DNA of 64,000 bases from Eutrigla gurnardus (lineage: Eukaryota > Chordata > Actinopteri > Perciformes > Triglidae). The notes below the pieces were generated by a model, which was not told where the DNA came from, did no database searches, and saw nothing but the letters and a program-made list of their open reading frames with translations. Within the stretch, counting starts at the first letter, position 1. Every line of letters starts with the position of its first letter. Location: positions 10,169,447 through 10,233,446 of the forward strand of contig OY741280.1 of assembly GCA_963514095.1 (NCBI GenBank), in the 5' to 3' direction. Positions 1-13,100 of the stretch are shown in pieces. Position numbers and translations under genes: made by a program.

Positions 1-213
1 TTCAAATTTAGATTTCAAAGCATCTCTTTCAAGACCTATGTGTGATGTCACACACACATTATGTCCATGTTTTTTACTGTCGATTTTCTTGCATCCCTCC
101 AACAGTAGTCAAGTCAATTACATCTATAAGAAAAACTGCTTTAAGATTCCCAACTTCTTGCTTAATGCTTAAAAAAATGTGCCAACTGCTATACCTTCAT
201 TTGATTATATCAG

Positions 214-3200
214 GATATTAGAATTTGATCAGAGGCTGCAGGATGTGGACAAGGAGATACAGACCTTTAAGAAGAAGAAAGTGATGAACATCGAGGAGAT
301 GATGAAAAATGTGGAAAATCTCACTCAAATCACTGCCAACCTGGAGGCTGCTGTCACTGAACTAGAGGTAAGACATGTTACTGATCCCACAAATATACAT
401 GTGGTTATCCTTTTAATTTCAAAGCATGGATACTCGAGCAAAACATAGAACATGTTAGCTGGCAAATCTTAACCAATGTCAATTCTGCAGGATATCAACA
501 ATGAGCAGGCTCTGCTGGAGAAGGAACAAAGCCAGTTCCCGATGCTTCAAACTCTGATAGCTGACAAGCAGCCATTTGAACAGCTCTGGACCACAGCACT
601 TAACTTTCAGAGTATGTCAGAAGAGTGGATGAATGGTAGGTGACTCACACAGGGAAAATACATTTTTAGTTTCTCACAGCTACTGTACTGCATTTTAAAA
701 AAAAATGCACAAATAATAAATGGCACAGAGCAAGTGCACAGCTGTGTTCACATTGATGATTTAACTCCTAGGTCCTTTCCTTCACCTGGATGCTGAGAAC
801 ATCTCTAATGAGCTGGACGTAATGTGGAGGACCATGCATAAATTGACTAAGTCCTTTTCAAACCTTCCTGGGCCTTGTGGGGTGGCCAAAAGCTTAAAGA
901 GCAAGATAAAGGAGTTCAAGGAGCACCTACCCATCCTGACGACCATCTGTAACCCCGGCATCAAAGACCGCCACTGGGAGACAGTCAGCTGAATTAATGT
1001 TTTAGTTTCATTAGATCATGTGATAGAAATCCACTGTCAGATTCAATTAGCGGAGACTAAATGTGCTGCGGCTCTTATGCGCCATGAAGCGAATAGTGAT
1101 GTGAATAATTTACACCACCTGTCTATCTACAGATTAGCTGCATTGTGGGCTTTGCTGTTAAACCAGATGTGAGTAGCTCACTGCTGAACATGTTGGACCT
1201 GGGACTTTCCAAGTTCTCTGAGAAGTAAGACACTTTACTGATATTACAACATGTCATAATACTTGCAGAGAGCAACATTAATGGGACTGTGTGGTAGGAG
1301 AAGTGTGTGGGATTTGGTGGAATCTACTGATTAGGTTACACATTGCAACCAATTCAATAGCTACTCTGCTCAGTCCTTCCTTTCGAAGCAGTGGCCTTCA
1401 GATTTCCATTTTGAGCTACTGTAGAAACATGGCAGACTCTGTGCAGAGGACCCACTCCCTATGTAGATAGGAAAGGCTAAAACACATTAGTTTCAGGTGA
1501 TTATACACTAATGAAAATATAGTTATAAATATTATATTACATTTGGATGAATAAATCCCCTAAATTGCCCACACTGGACCTTTTTAAGAGAAATGACATG
1601 GCTTGTAAGAAAAAATGACCCACAAATATTCATTGTGATAAGGAGGTGATGGATTTGTTTCACCTCTGCCCTAGGTTGGAAGAGATTGGAGCATCGGCGA
1701 GTAAGGAGTACTCTCTGGAAAAATCCATGGAGAAGATGAAAAGTGAATGGGCCGAGCTCCGATTCTCTTTCATGTCCTACAGAGATACAGTACGTCAAAC
1801 ACATACAATCCCACGCTTTCACAATCGACATATCACAAGTGGACTGTCATTGTAACATCTTTAATATTGAAATATTTCAAATTGCCCAGAATTTCCGTGC
1901 AAAACATTGACATGTCTTTTATTAAATACATTTAATATTTCATCATAGGGTACCAGTATTGTGTCAGCAGTGGATGACATCCAAGTGCTTCTTGATGACC
2001 ACATTATTAAGACGCAGACCATGCGAGGTTCACCTTTCATTAAGCCAATGGAGACTGAATGTAAGGTAAGACATGGCACCACAAGTCACTCTTGATCCCC
2101 TTTAGGCTTTTAAAAAATATAGATGAAGTCACAGAGCCATCATACATAAAATTAGTTAGTGTAGTTTTGGAAGTTTGTGTGCATCTCTGCCAACTAAAGC
2201 CACACTGTGTCTGCGATGAGGTGGCCTGAGCAGATGGAAATTCAAGCACAATTTCATGCCAGAACAAGTAAGAAAATTGCCTGTTCTGCATAAAAACAAC
2301 CTCAGCTGTGCCACATTATACAGCAGTGGAAGTAGATTTGCCATAAAATTACCATAAAACGCATGGAAAAACTGTTTTAGGAGTACAAGACAATATGCTC
2401 GCTACACAGTAGATTTCTGAATCCAAAAATATGTCTATGAACTCTGTTATCTTATTTTCCTTTTGTCGCTACTTGTTTATAATCATTAATTTCTCTAGTA
2501 TGAGGCTGGCTTTTGTAGTAATTTGTAAACTAAGAAACTATGAGACACAACAGTAGCTTTTGATTGCTTTAATTTTCTTACTCTTGCCATTACTTTTTCT
2601 ATCTAGCACTGGGAGGACAAGCTGCAGAGTATGCAGGACATCCTAGACTCCATGTTGAAGTGTCAGTCTACGTGGCTCTACCTTGAACCCATCTTCAGCT
2701 CTGAGGACATCATTGCCCAGATGCCTGAGGAGGGACGCAAGTTTGCCATCGTGGACAGCCACTGGAAGGACATCATCACTGAAACGGTAACATTCTCTTG
2801 AAAGACAAGCACTTGTTTAAGTCTCATGCCCTTTGCTTCACTTCATTGCCACTTTGTGATTTCACTGACCCAGGTTAAGGATACACGTGTGCTGGTGGCT
2901 ACAGATCAGCCCAACATGCTGGGACGGCTACAGAAGTCCAATGTTTTTCTAGATGACATCCAAAAAGGCCTCAATACCTACCTAGAAAAGAAGAGGCTCT
3001 ATTTCCCAAGGTTTTGACCACTAGCACTAGCCCTTATAGTACAGTTGAATTACACCTGTACACCAAATTACTCCTCAAACATTAAATATCAACTCACCAA
3101 GGAGAACACAAGTTCAACTACAGACATTACAGAACATACATATGACATACAAGAGATTTTTTTTGTTTCATCTCTCTTCAACATCTTATTTCTAGGTTCT

Positions 3201-4187
3201 TCTTCCTGTCCAACGACGAGTTGCTCGAGATCCTCTCACAGACCAAAGACCCACTGTGTGTGCAGCCCCACCTGAAAAAGTGCTTTGAGGGCATCGCCAA
3301 ATTGGAGTTCACTGCGAACATGGAGATCACTGGCATGATGAGCTCTGAGAAGGAGACTGTGACCTTCACAGATAAGATCTATCCAGCTCAAGCCAAGGTA
3401 TAGAACAGAGAGTGTTTTCATACATTGTGTCGGAGCTGTATCATAAATATTTTTACATTAAATTGATATTGATTTTATAGTCTTTGAATTCTTTTCAAAT
3501 TTTACTTATGAGGTGGACTGTTCCCATTTGATTTTTAGGGTATGGTAGAGAAGTGGCTGCTGCAGGTGGAAAACCTAATGCTCAAGAGTGTTCGACATGT
3601 CATCCATGAAGGATTGATGCAGTATTCGGAGGTATTGTGTGTGTGATGAACTTGACTGGCAGTATATGTAGGCTATCAAGGATATACTGGGGACTGGGTT
3701 TCAGGATTAGTTTTATTTAACCATCCATCAGTCCTTTGGCGCAGTATTAACATGTGGGATGCAAAAATGAATTAAAAAAATGAAATTCATTACAATTTAT
3801 GCAGGTTCAGATAAGCGTAAGCAGTATAAATCCTTCTCTCTCCCCTAATATGTTATCTTTTTGCTGTAGTTGCCCAGGAAGAAGTGGGTGTTGCAGTGGC
3901 CTGGCCAAGTTGTTATTTGTGCCTCCTCCATTTTTTGGACTACTGAAGTATCTGAAGCCATCCAGACCAACTCACTGCCTGTAAATCCACTGCTAACTTC
4001 CACAAAGAAAGACAACTTCTTACATAATGATTACACAGTAGTCTAACCTGTTGACTGATTTTCAAACTAAAGGCCTATGTGGAGAAATGCAACGCTCAGA
4101 TAGCTGACATTGTGGAGCTGGTGCGTGGGAAGCTGCCAGGAGGGGCAAGGATGACCCTTGGTGCTCTTACTGTTATAGATGTTCACG
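214..4187 (+). other. dnah7: dnah7 exons 1-12: stem end and linker region
   Basis: Exons read at 214-367, 491-635, 772-983, 1133-1224, 1675-1789, 1949-2065, 2607-2786, 2874-3010, 3196-3397, 3539-3631, 3870-3980 and 4073-4187. They encode the coiled and linker part that swings during the power stroke (DHC_N2 region). Recognisable landmarks are FFFLSNDELLEILSQTKDP followed by PHLKKCFEGIAKLEF (about 3200-3310) and the linker-end signature SSIFWTTEVSEAI (3930-3968). The first base at 214 is the third base of a codon, so the open frame continues into an exon upstream of the window. Exon calls rest on continuous phase and on family similarity; short-exon boundaries such as 1133-1224 are the least certain. 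Confidence 0.88.
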
Positions 4188-7100
4188 GTAATATAACTGT
4201 TCTTTTTAACAGGATAAAATATGCTCTTGACTAAATTAAGCTTGCAGAAAATCTCATGCTTTTTCTTTTCTCTGCTAGCTCGAGATGTTGTGACAAGACT
4301 GGCAGAGGACCGCGTCTCCTCACTGAATGACTTTGCATGGATTTCTCAGCTGCGTTACTTCTGGGAGGATGGAGAAGTGATGCTGCGCATGATCACCACC
4401 TGCTTGAAATATGGCTATGAATATCTGGGCAATTCCCCCCGTCTTGTTATTACACCGCTTACTGACCGCTGCTACAGGTAATTCACAGTCTATTTGATCT
4501 CTTATTCTTGGCTATGGATGGAGAGCTTCAAAATACAACATCATGCCAAAAATGTTATTCAAACATACTGTAACATCTGAAGTTGTTCAAATGTCTAAAG
4601 ATGTGACTTTCTTTGATTGTATTATTTGGTGAAATTACTTTGTACTACATCAGAACTCTAATGGGGGCTTTGAAGTTGAACTTGGGGGGAGCTCCTGAGG
4701 GTCCTGCAGGAACTGGCAAGACTGAGACCACAAAAGATCTGGCAAAAGCTTTGGCAAAACAGGTACAGCAAAATGGTTTCCAGTAAAAAACCCTGATCTG
4801 CATTTTATTTCTGTGTTTTTTTTCGTAAAACCGACATTAAAGCTGTTATTTCACATGATTTTCAACATGAATAAGGTTTTTTATCTCATCTCATCTTAGT
4901 GTGTGGTATTCAACTGCTCCGATGGGTTGGACTACAAGGCCATGAGTAAGTTCTTCAAAGGACTGGCACAGTCTGGAGCTTGGGCCTGCTTTGATGAGTT
5001 CAATCGTATTGAGGTGAACACACAACCTTTGTTATGCTGGTCAAATTTACATTTACATTTAGGTCATTTAGCAGACGCTTTTGTCCAAAGTGACTTACAA
5101 TAAGTACATTTGTCAAAAGAATCTGTGAAATCAAATAACTCAAATACCCTAAATAGTAGCCCACGTTTCATGGAAACAAATAGTCCATCAAAATTAGGTT
5201 TAGTGTTGTCATTTTGGTTTTATTGTTAAAATGTTAATGATAAACTTAAATGCTGTTTGCCTCTTATATAAAGAATCGGGTTAAGAGTTAAATTATAGAT
5301 TTGGAGTCAAGTTTGCGCAACAAAATCTATTTTCCTCCACAACAGAAACCTAGTTAAATTTAGATCATTTGCAAAGAACAACCCCACATGCCTGCTTTGT
5401 ATCTAAGCAATAAGATGGCAGACACGTACGTTGTTTGCCGTTTGAACGAGCTATTTTGTAGTTAACACTCCTACTTGAGATTTTTAGCCTGTAAAAATGT
5501 GAAATTTGTAAGTTTGCAAGTGAATTTAATGCTACAAGTCATACCTTAATCGAGATGATACTGATTTTGATGATCTGATGATAAATATTATATATCGCTA
5601 TTTGTGCATTTCTATGATTGTGTCTGCTTTAAGCAGTTACGTAAATGCGTATTCATTTATGACTTATGTATTTGTGTGTGTGTGTGTGTCACAGGTGGAG
5701 GTGCTTTCTGTGGTGGCTCAGCAAATCCTCTGCATACAACAAGCGATTGCCAAGAATTTGAAGACCTTCCTGTTTGAGGAGACAGAGCTGTCACTCAACC
5801 CAACCTGCTCTGTGTTCATCACCATGAACCCTGGTTATGCTGGCAGGGCCGAACTCCCTGACAACCTAAAGGTACAGTGAGGAAACTACAGTGCTGCAGC
5901 TTAGTCTCAAACGTTATTGAACAGAGCAGAATCTGACGATTAGAAGAAATGGGAAAAGTGCAGTGTAGTAAAAGATGCTAGAACTGGATAATCTGGAGAG
6001 AACCTGTCGCTCTTGTCTGTAGGCTCTTTTCCGTACCGTGGCTATGATGGTGCCAGACTATGGTCTCATTGGAGAAATCTCATTATACTCCATGGGCTTC
6101 ATTGAATCTCGCAGGTATGAAAAAATATTATTAGCAAGTACAATTTTTTCCAAGTTGATTCATTCACCAAGGCTCATCCATCTCAAATTTTAGTCTGGCC
6201 CAAAAGATCGTGGCCACCTACCGCCTGTGCTCCGAGCAGCTGTCTTCCCAACACCACTATGATTACGGTATGCGAGCGGTGAAGTCTGTGCTGACTGCAG
6301 CGGGGAATCTGAAGCTGAAGTACCCTGAGGAGAACGAGAGTGTGCTGTTGCTTCGAGCGCTGATGGATGTGAACATGGCCAAGTTTCTATCACAGGATGT
6401 GCCACTGTTTCGGGTGACACACTTTGTACTAAATTGTAATTGCAAGTGGGGTTATTTTTCTATGTATGCAGCAATCTGCTTACTAATTATTCAATTCTCC
6501 CTCTGCTGTCCCCAGGGTATCATCTCTGATTTATTCCCTGGCGTGGTCCTTCCAAAACCAGACTACGATCTTCTCCTGAAGGCTCTTAATGACAACATCA
6601 CTAAGCTCAACCTCCAGCCTGTCCCATGGTTCATTGGAAAAATAATTCAGGTACCAAGAAGGACTAATGCTTTGTAATACTTACTTTGGCCACTTTATTT
6701 CCTGTTGCAGTTTATGTGATTGAATTAAGATGACAGGAAGTAAACATGGACCAAAGCTGTTACCTAGTAATACATAAATGTACTCAGAATTTGATTTGTT
6801 TTCATGTAAAGGTGTATGAGATGATGTTGGTACGTCATGGCTTCATGATAGTAGGAGACCCTCTAGGAGGGAAGACTTCTGCATATAAAGTTCTTGCTGC
6901 TGCCCTCAGAGACCTTCATAAAGGTAAGTATTTCGCTTGATATTTATCTTCTAGTTTCCATGATGTTTTTAAATCCTGCATGCCAATACCAAAGATATGC
7001 TTCTGTTCTTTTAATTATATGCAGTTGTTCTTCATAAGAGTTTATTCCCTCTCATTCCAATTTTTTAGCCAAGTTGATGGAGGAGTTTGCTGTGAATTAC

Positions 7101-10100
7101 TGCATCATTAACCCCAAAGCCATCACCATGGGCCAGCTGTATGGCTGCTTTGATCCAGTCAGCCATGAGTGGTCTGATGGTGTGCTGGCCACCTCCTACA
7201 GGGATCAGGCGATCTCCACCTCAGAAAACCGACAGTGGATCATCTTTGATGGGCCCATTGATGCTGTTTGGATCGAGAACATGAATACTGTGCTGGATGA
7301 TAACAAGAAGGTACTGGCCACTTTGATGCTATCCTCACTGTATTTATTTATTTATTTTGTATACTGCTGCTGTTGAATGCTGGCACGTGATTGGTCAGGC
7401 TTTACATTCATTGAAGCATTTTGATCCACATGCTATATCAGCAACTGCTGTATGAGTAATAATGAGCGTTGGTGCAGAAATTCACCTTTGATTTACAACC
7501 TTTAAAGAAGACACCCCTGTCTTGTTTGCTCTACTAGCTTTGTCTAATGAGTGGTGAAATCATCCAGATGAGTAGCAAGATGAGTCTGATCTTTGAAACT
7601 GCTGACCTGGAGCAAGCCTCTCCGGCTACTGTCAGTAGGTAAGTAACAGTCAGAAGATGCACCAGCACTTCACAGTTTCATTGAAAGCACACTAAATCTA
7701 CTGTGTTGTGTTTTTTAATGTAACCATCTGCCTGAAGGTGTGGTATGATCTACATGGAACCTCAGCAACTGGGCTGGTCTCCTCTCAGAGATTCCTATAT
7801 GAACTCACTGCCTGAGACCCTGAGCACTGAACATAGGGGACTGGTGAGATGCAAACATGCTCGTCTTAACTAGCTCATTGATGGCTAGATGTTGTTATTT
7901 TCATGTCCTTTAAGATGTCATATGATGTGTCTTATACCTGCTTATTTGATCTTTTGACCCACAGATAGTGGGCCTGTTTGATTGGCTAGTTGAACCCTGT
8001 CTGAACTTTATAGACAGGGAGTGTCACTTTGTGGTTCAAACATCTCCCATTCACTTGGCCTACAGTCTAATGAAGTTGTACACCTGCCTAATGGGTTAGT
8101 AAGAATCACATTTAAGTGATCATTTGTACATGTTTACATTTGAACTTGTTTGTCAGCGTTAACCTTCCCGTCTTTACCCAGATGAAATTTCTGCGTCAGG
8201 AGCCAATGGCACCCAGATGTCCAGCCAGCAGATAACCGCGTGGCTGCAGAGTCTGTTCCTATTCGCCGTTGTATGGACTGTGGGTGGGACCATCAGCGGG
8301 GATAGTCGTAAGAAGTTTGATGTCTTCTACCGCAAGCTGATCATGGGCATGGACGATGACCACCCTCGGCCAAAGAGTATCAAGCTCAAAAAAGTTTTCC
8401 CTGAGAGAGGTCACAGAATTGTTTTACGAGTGAAGTTACTATACCAAATAAAAACCATTTTTTACAGTTTTTTTTATGTTAGTAATGCATGACGTTTACT
8501 TGTTTTGCAGGTACTGTTTATGATTACTACTTTCATAAGGATGGACAAGGACAGTGGTATATATGGACCGATTCAATCACACATGAAGAAATTCCTGTTG
8601 GAGCCAATGTGAGTGTGTTTATGCCACCAAGGTTACTGCTGCCAAAGATCCCACTGTGAATGTTGTTTGCTGAAGTTCTGCTTATCCTTTACAGGTGTCA
8701 GACCTCATCATCCCAACTATGGAAACAACACGTCAGCTTTTTTTCCTGCGTACCTACCTGGCACATGAAATACCCATGCTGTTTGTTGGGCCAACTGGCA
8801 CTGGAAAATCTGTCATCAACAAAAGCTTCTTGGTAAACCTGCCTAAAGAGCTGTACACACCGAACTGTATCAACTTCTCTGCCCGAACCTCAGCAAATCA
8901 GACCCAAGACATCATCATGGCCAAGCTGGACCGAAGAAGGAAGGGCGTGTTTGGACCTCCTGTGGGAAAGAAATGTATCGTCTATGTTGGTAAAGATAGA
9001 CACTCATGCAGCATATTTCCACTGTTAATAGTCATTAACTTTTCATGTACACATTTATTATAATTGTTATGTCTTTTACATAGATGATCTAAACATGCCA
9101 GCTAAAGAAATGTATGGTGCCCAGCCCCCAATTGAGCTGTTAAGGCAGTGGATTGACCATCATCACTGGTATGACAAGAAGGACACCTCCAGACTAAACA
9201 TAGTGGACGTGCTGTTTATGTCTGCAATGGGGCCTCCTGGTGGTGGGAAAAACGACATTACAGGTATGTTAATTATATCATAATTATTGAGTTGATATAA
9301 GTAATTTCATCGATGCAAACAGCAGCGGAAATTGACATGTTTGAAATTCTAGGCCGCTTCACCCGCCACTTGAATATCATCACAATTGATTCCTTTGATG
9401 ACGAAACACTGACTAAGATATTCAGCTCCATTGTTGACTGGCACTTCAGCAAGGGCTTTGACGCTTCTTTCTACAGGTAACTTGTCAAATATGTATTAGG
9501 ATGTCAAACAGTGATAGAATGATTTTGAATTGTCCTTTCCATAAAGATTTACTGTATTTTGTCTTATGTCCAAGGCTTGGAAAGATCATGGTCCAAGCCA
9601 CCATGGCAGTCTATAAGGACGCCATTGACAGCTTCCTCCCCACCCCGTCTAAGTCGCACTACATTTTCAATCTGCGGGACTTTGCCAGAGTGATACGTGG
9701 TGTGCTCTTGGCTCAACATACACACTTGCAGGTGAGAGGGGAGACAATAATGAAATGCTTAAGTTAATTGTTCTGAATTGATGTATCTCTTCTTCATGTG
9801 TGATGGTTGTTTATGATAGGATGGAGACAAACTGATCCGCCTGTGGATCCATGAGGTCTATCGTGTTTTCTATGACCGACTCATTGACAACGAGGACAAG
9901 GAGATATTCTTTGGCATCGTCAAGGAGAGAACCTCAAACTTCTTTAAGCAGACTGTGGACAAGGTACATATTTGATTAGTGCGCACACTCTCTGAAAAAT
10001 CAGTTTGAAATCATAATGAACAAATGTGACTGTGGATAAAAAGCCCATTGCAAAATGATCAGTTTAACCAAACTATTAGATCAATAAAAAAATCTCTCCT

Positions 10101-13100
10101 ATTGTTGTCTAGCTCCTGAGCCACCTAATTCCAGATGGCAAGGTAGCGGATGACAGCATCCGTAACTTGTTTTTCGGTGACTATGCAAAGCCTGATTCTG
10201 ATGTTAAGGCCTATGATGAAATCACAGACTTGTGTGCCTTACAAGAAGTGATGGAGTTCTGCCTGGATGAGTATAACAACTGCAGCAAGGCACCAATGTC
10301 CCTTGTAATGTTCAAATTCGCCATTGAGCACGTTTCCCGTATCTGCCGTGTGCTGAAACAAGACAACGGCCACCTTCTGCTCGTCGGCATTGGCGGTTCA
10401 GGGCGTCAGAGCGCCACTAAGCTGAGCACCTTCATCAATGATTACATCCTGTTCCAGATTGAGTTGACCAAGAACTACAGCTTGTCAGAGTGGCGTGATG
10501 ATCTGAAGCGGATCATGCTTAAAGCAGGCATCGAAGGAAAGAGACTGGTGTTCCTGTTCAATGACAGCCAAATTAAGGATGAGGCCATGTTAGAAGACAT
10601 CGACATGCTGCTTAACACTGGTGATGTGCCGAACCTCTTCGCTGCTGATGAACGTGCTGACATCATAGAGAAAGTGCAGGGAATCGCCCGGCTTGAGAGC
10701 AAAAAGCTTGATGCCTCTCCGCTCTCAATGTACAACTTCTTCATAGACCGGGTGAAAGCTAACCTTCACATTGTGCTTGGTAGGCACCGCTACGTGTCCT
10801 TTTTATTTTCTTTTTCTTTGATTGATGTCTTATTAAGTAACTGTAAATGATTGTATTCAACAGCCATGAGTCCTATCGGTGATGCATTTAGGAACCGTCT
10901 TAGGATGTTCCCCTCCCTTATCAACTGCTGCACCATCGACTGGTTTCACGCATGGCCAAATGATGCTCTGGAGATGGTGGCCCTCAAGTTCCTAGAGGAT
11001 GTGGAAATGGACAGTGAGATCAGAATGGAGTAAGGTCATAGAAAGGATGAAAAAACTAGTACTCATTGCTGCTGCTTAAGAGTGGCATGTGGCAGTGGTA
11101 TGCCCACATTGTTTTTCCCCTTCTGTGATGTCAGGGTGGTGGAGATGTGCAAAACCTTCCAAACAAGTGTCGGAGAGATGTCTGACAGGTATTTCTCCAG
11201 ATTGAGGAGACACAACTATGTCACACCAACCTCCTACCTTGAACTCATCCTGACCTTCAAGACTCTGCTCACTGTCAAGAGAAACGAAGTGGATTCTGCG
11301 AGGAGCCGCTATATTGTTGGTCTCCAGAAACTGGAGTTTGCTGCGTCTCAGGTGATACACCCAGTCAAATAATGTTCCCTTGATTTTGACCTGGTTTCTC
11401 TCACCAAATGAATGGTTTTGACACATTATACTATGTTCACAGGTGTCAGTGATGCAGGAGGAGCTGACAGCCTTGCAGCCAGAGCTCATTAAGACTTCAG
11501 CTGAAACAGATAAGATGATGGTTAAGATAGAGGGGGAAACGGTGGAGGTGGACGCTAAGAAAGAACTTGTGTCTGCTGATGAGAAAGTGGCTAACGAAGC
11601 AGCAGCAGCAGCCCAAGCCATTAAGGTATACATATATTTCAGGAGCAATGACATATTTTGTCAGTGCAAAATGTACATAGTTTAGGTAGTGTTCAAATAT
11701 TTTTTCTAACATATATTTTCCAGTTCTTTTTAAGAAGTACAGTATTTTTGCCTGCATGTATTTGCATATTTTGACACTGATTGTTCCTCTTTCAGGATGA
11801 GTGTGAGGAAAAATTGGCAGAAGCTATGCCTGCATTGGAAGCTGCCCTGTCAGCCTTAGACACATTAAAACCTTCAGACATTACATTAGTTAAGGCTATG
11901 CAGAACCCACCAGGTCTAGTAAAACTAGTCATGGAGTCCATCTGTGTTATGAAGGGCATCAAACCTGAGAGAAAACCTGATCCTAGTGGCTCAGGTAAGA
12001 TTACTTTGAAATAATTATTTGTATGTTTTTTCTCATTGACAAAGGTTTATAATGTAATTTTGAATATTCAGCTTAATATAAAATCTGATAATAACATTAC
12101 ATTTTCAAATGAATATGTTGCAGGAAAGATGATTGAGGACTTCTGGGGCCCCTCAAAGAAGCTCCTTGGAGACCTTAAGTTTTTGGAAAGCCTCAAAGCC
12201 TATGACAGAGACAACATTCCTGCCCCGTATATCAAGAAAATCAGAGACAAGTTTGTCGACAACCCCGAGTTCCAGCCCAGTATCATTAAAAATGTATCCT
12301 CAGCATGTGAGGGTCTCTGTAAATGGGTGCGAGCAATGGAAGTATATGAGCGTGTAGCCAAGGTGGTCGCCCCCAAGAAGGCGAGTCTAAAGCTGGCTGA
12401 GGATGAGCTGGATGTTCAAATGGAAATGTTGAACGTGAAAAGAGCTGAGCTGAAAAAAGTGGAGGACAGATTGCAGAGCCTGAATGATGACCTGGATTCC
12501 ATGATTAACAAGAAGGAAGACCTTGAGAACAACATTGAATTATGTTCTCAGAAGCTGATCAGGGCAGAGAAGCTGATTGGAGGACTGGGTGGGGAGAAGG
12601 ACAGATGGACAGAAGCTGCAAAGCTACTAGGGATTAGGTATATCAAAAATATGAATGTATGGTTTATCATTCTTCACAGTTAGTGAAGAATTAAGAGTGA
12701 AATGTGATATTTATCAGATTGGTATTATGTTCCCTTTCTACAGATACACCAACCTGACAGGTGACATACTCCTCTCTTCGGGAACTGTGTCTTACCTTGG
12801 GGCATTTACAGTAGACTACCGTATAGAGTGCCAGGAGCAGTGGCATGTCCTTTGCCAGGAGAAGAAGATCCCCTGCTCTGAGGACTTAACCCTCAGCAAC
12901 ACTCTGGGTAACCAGGTGGCCATCAGGGCATGGCAGATCGCTGGACTGCCAGTGGACTCTTTCTCCACAGACAATGGTATCATCGTGTTTAACTCCCGTC
13001 GGTGGCCCTTAATGATTGACCCTCAAGGTCAAGCCAACAAGTGGATCAAGAACATGGAGAAGGCGAATAAACTCTCTGCCATCAAACTGTCTGATGGAAA

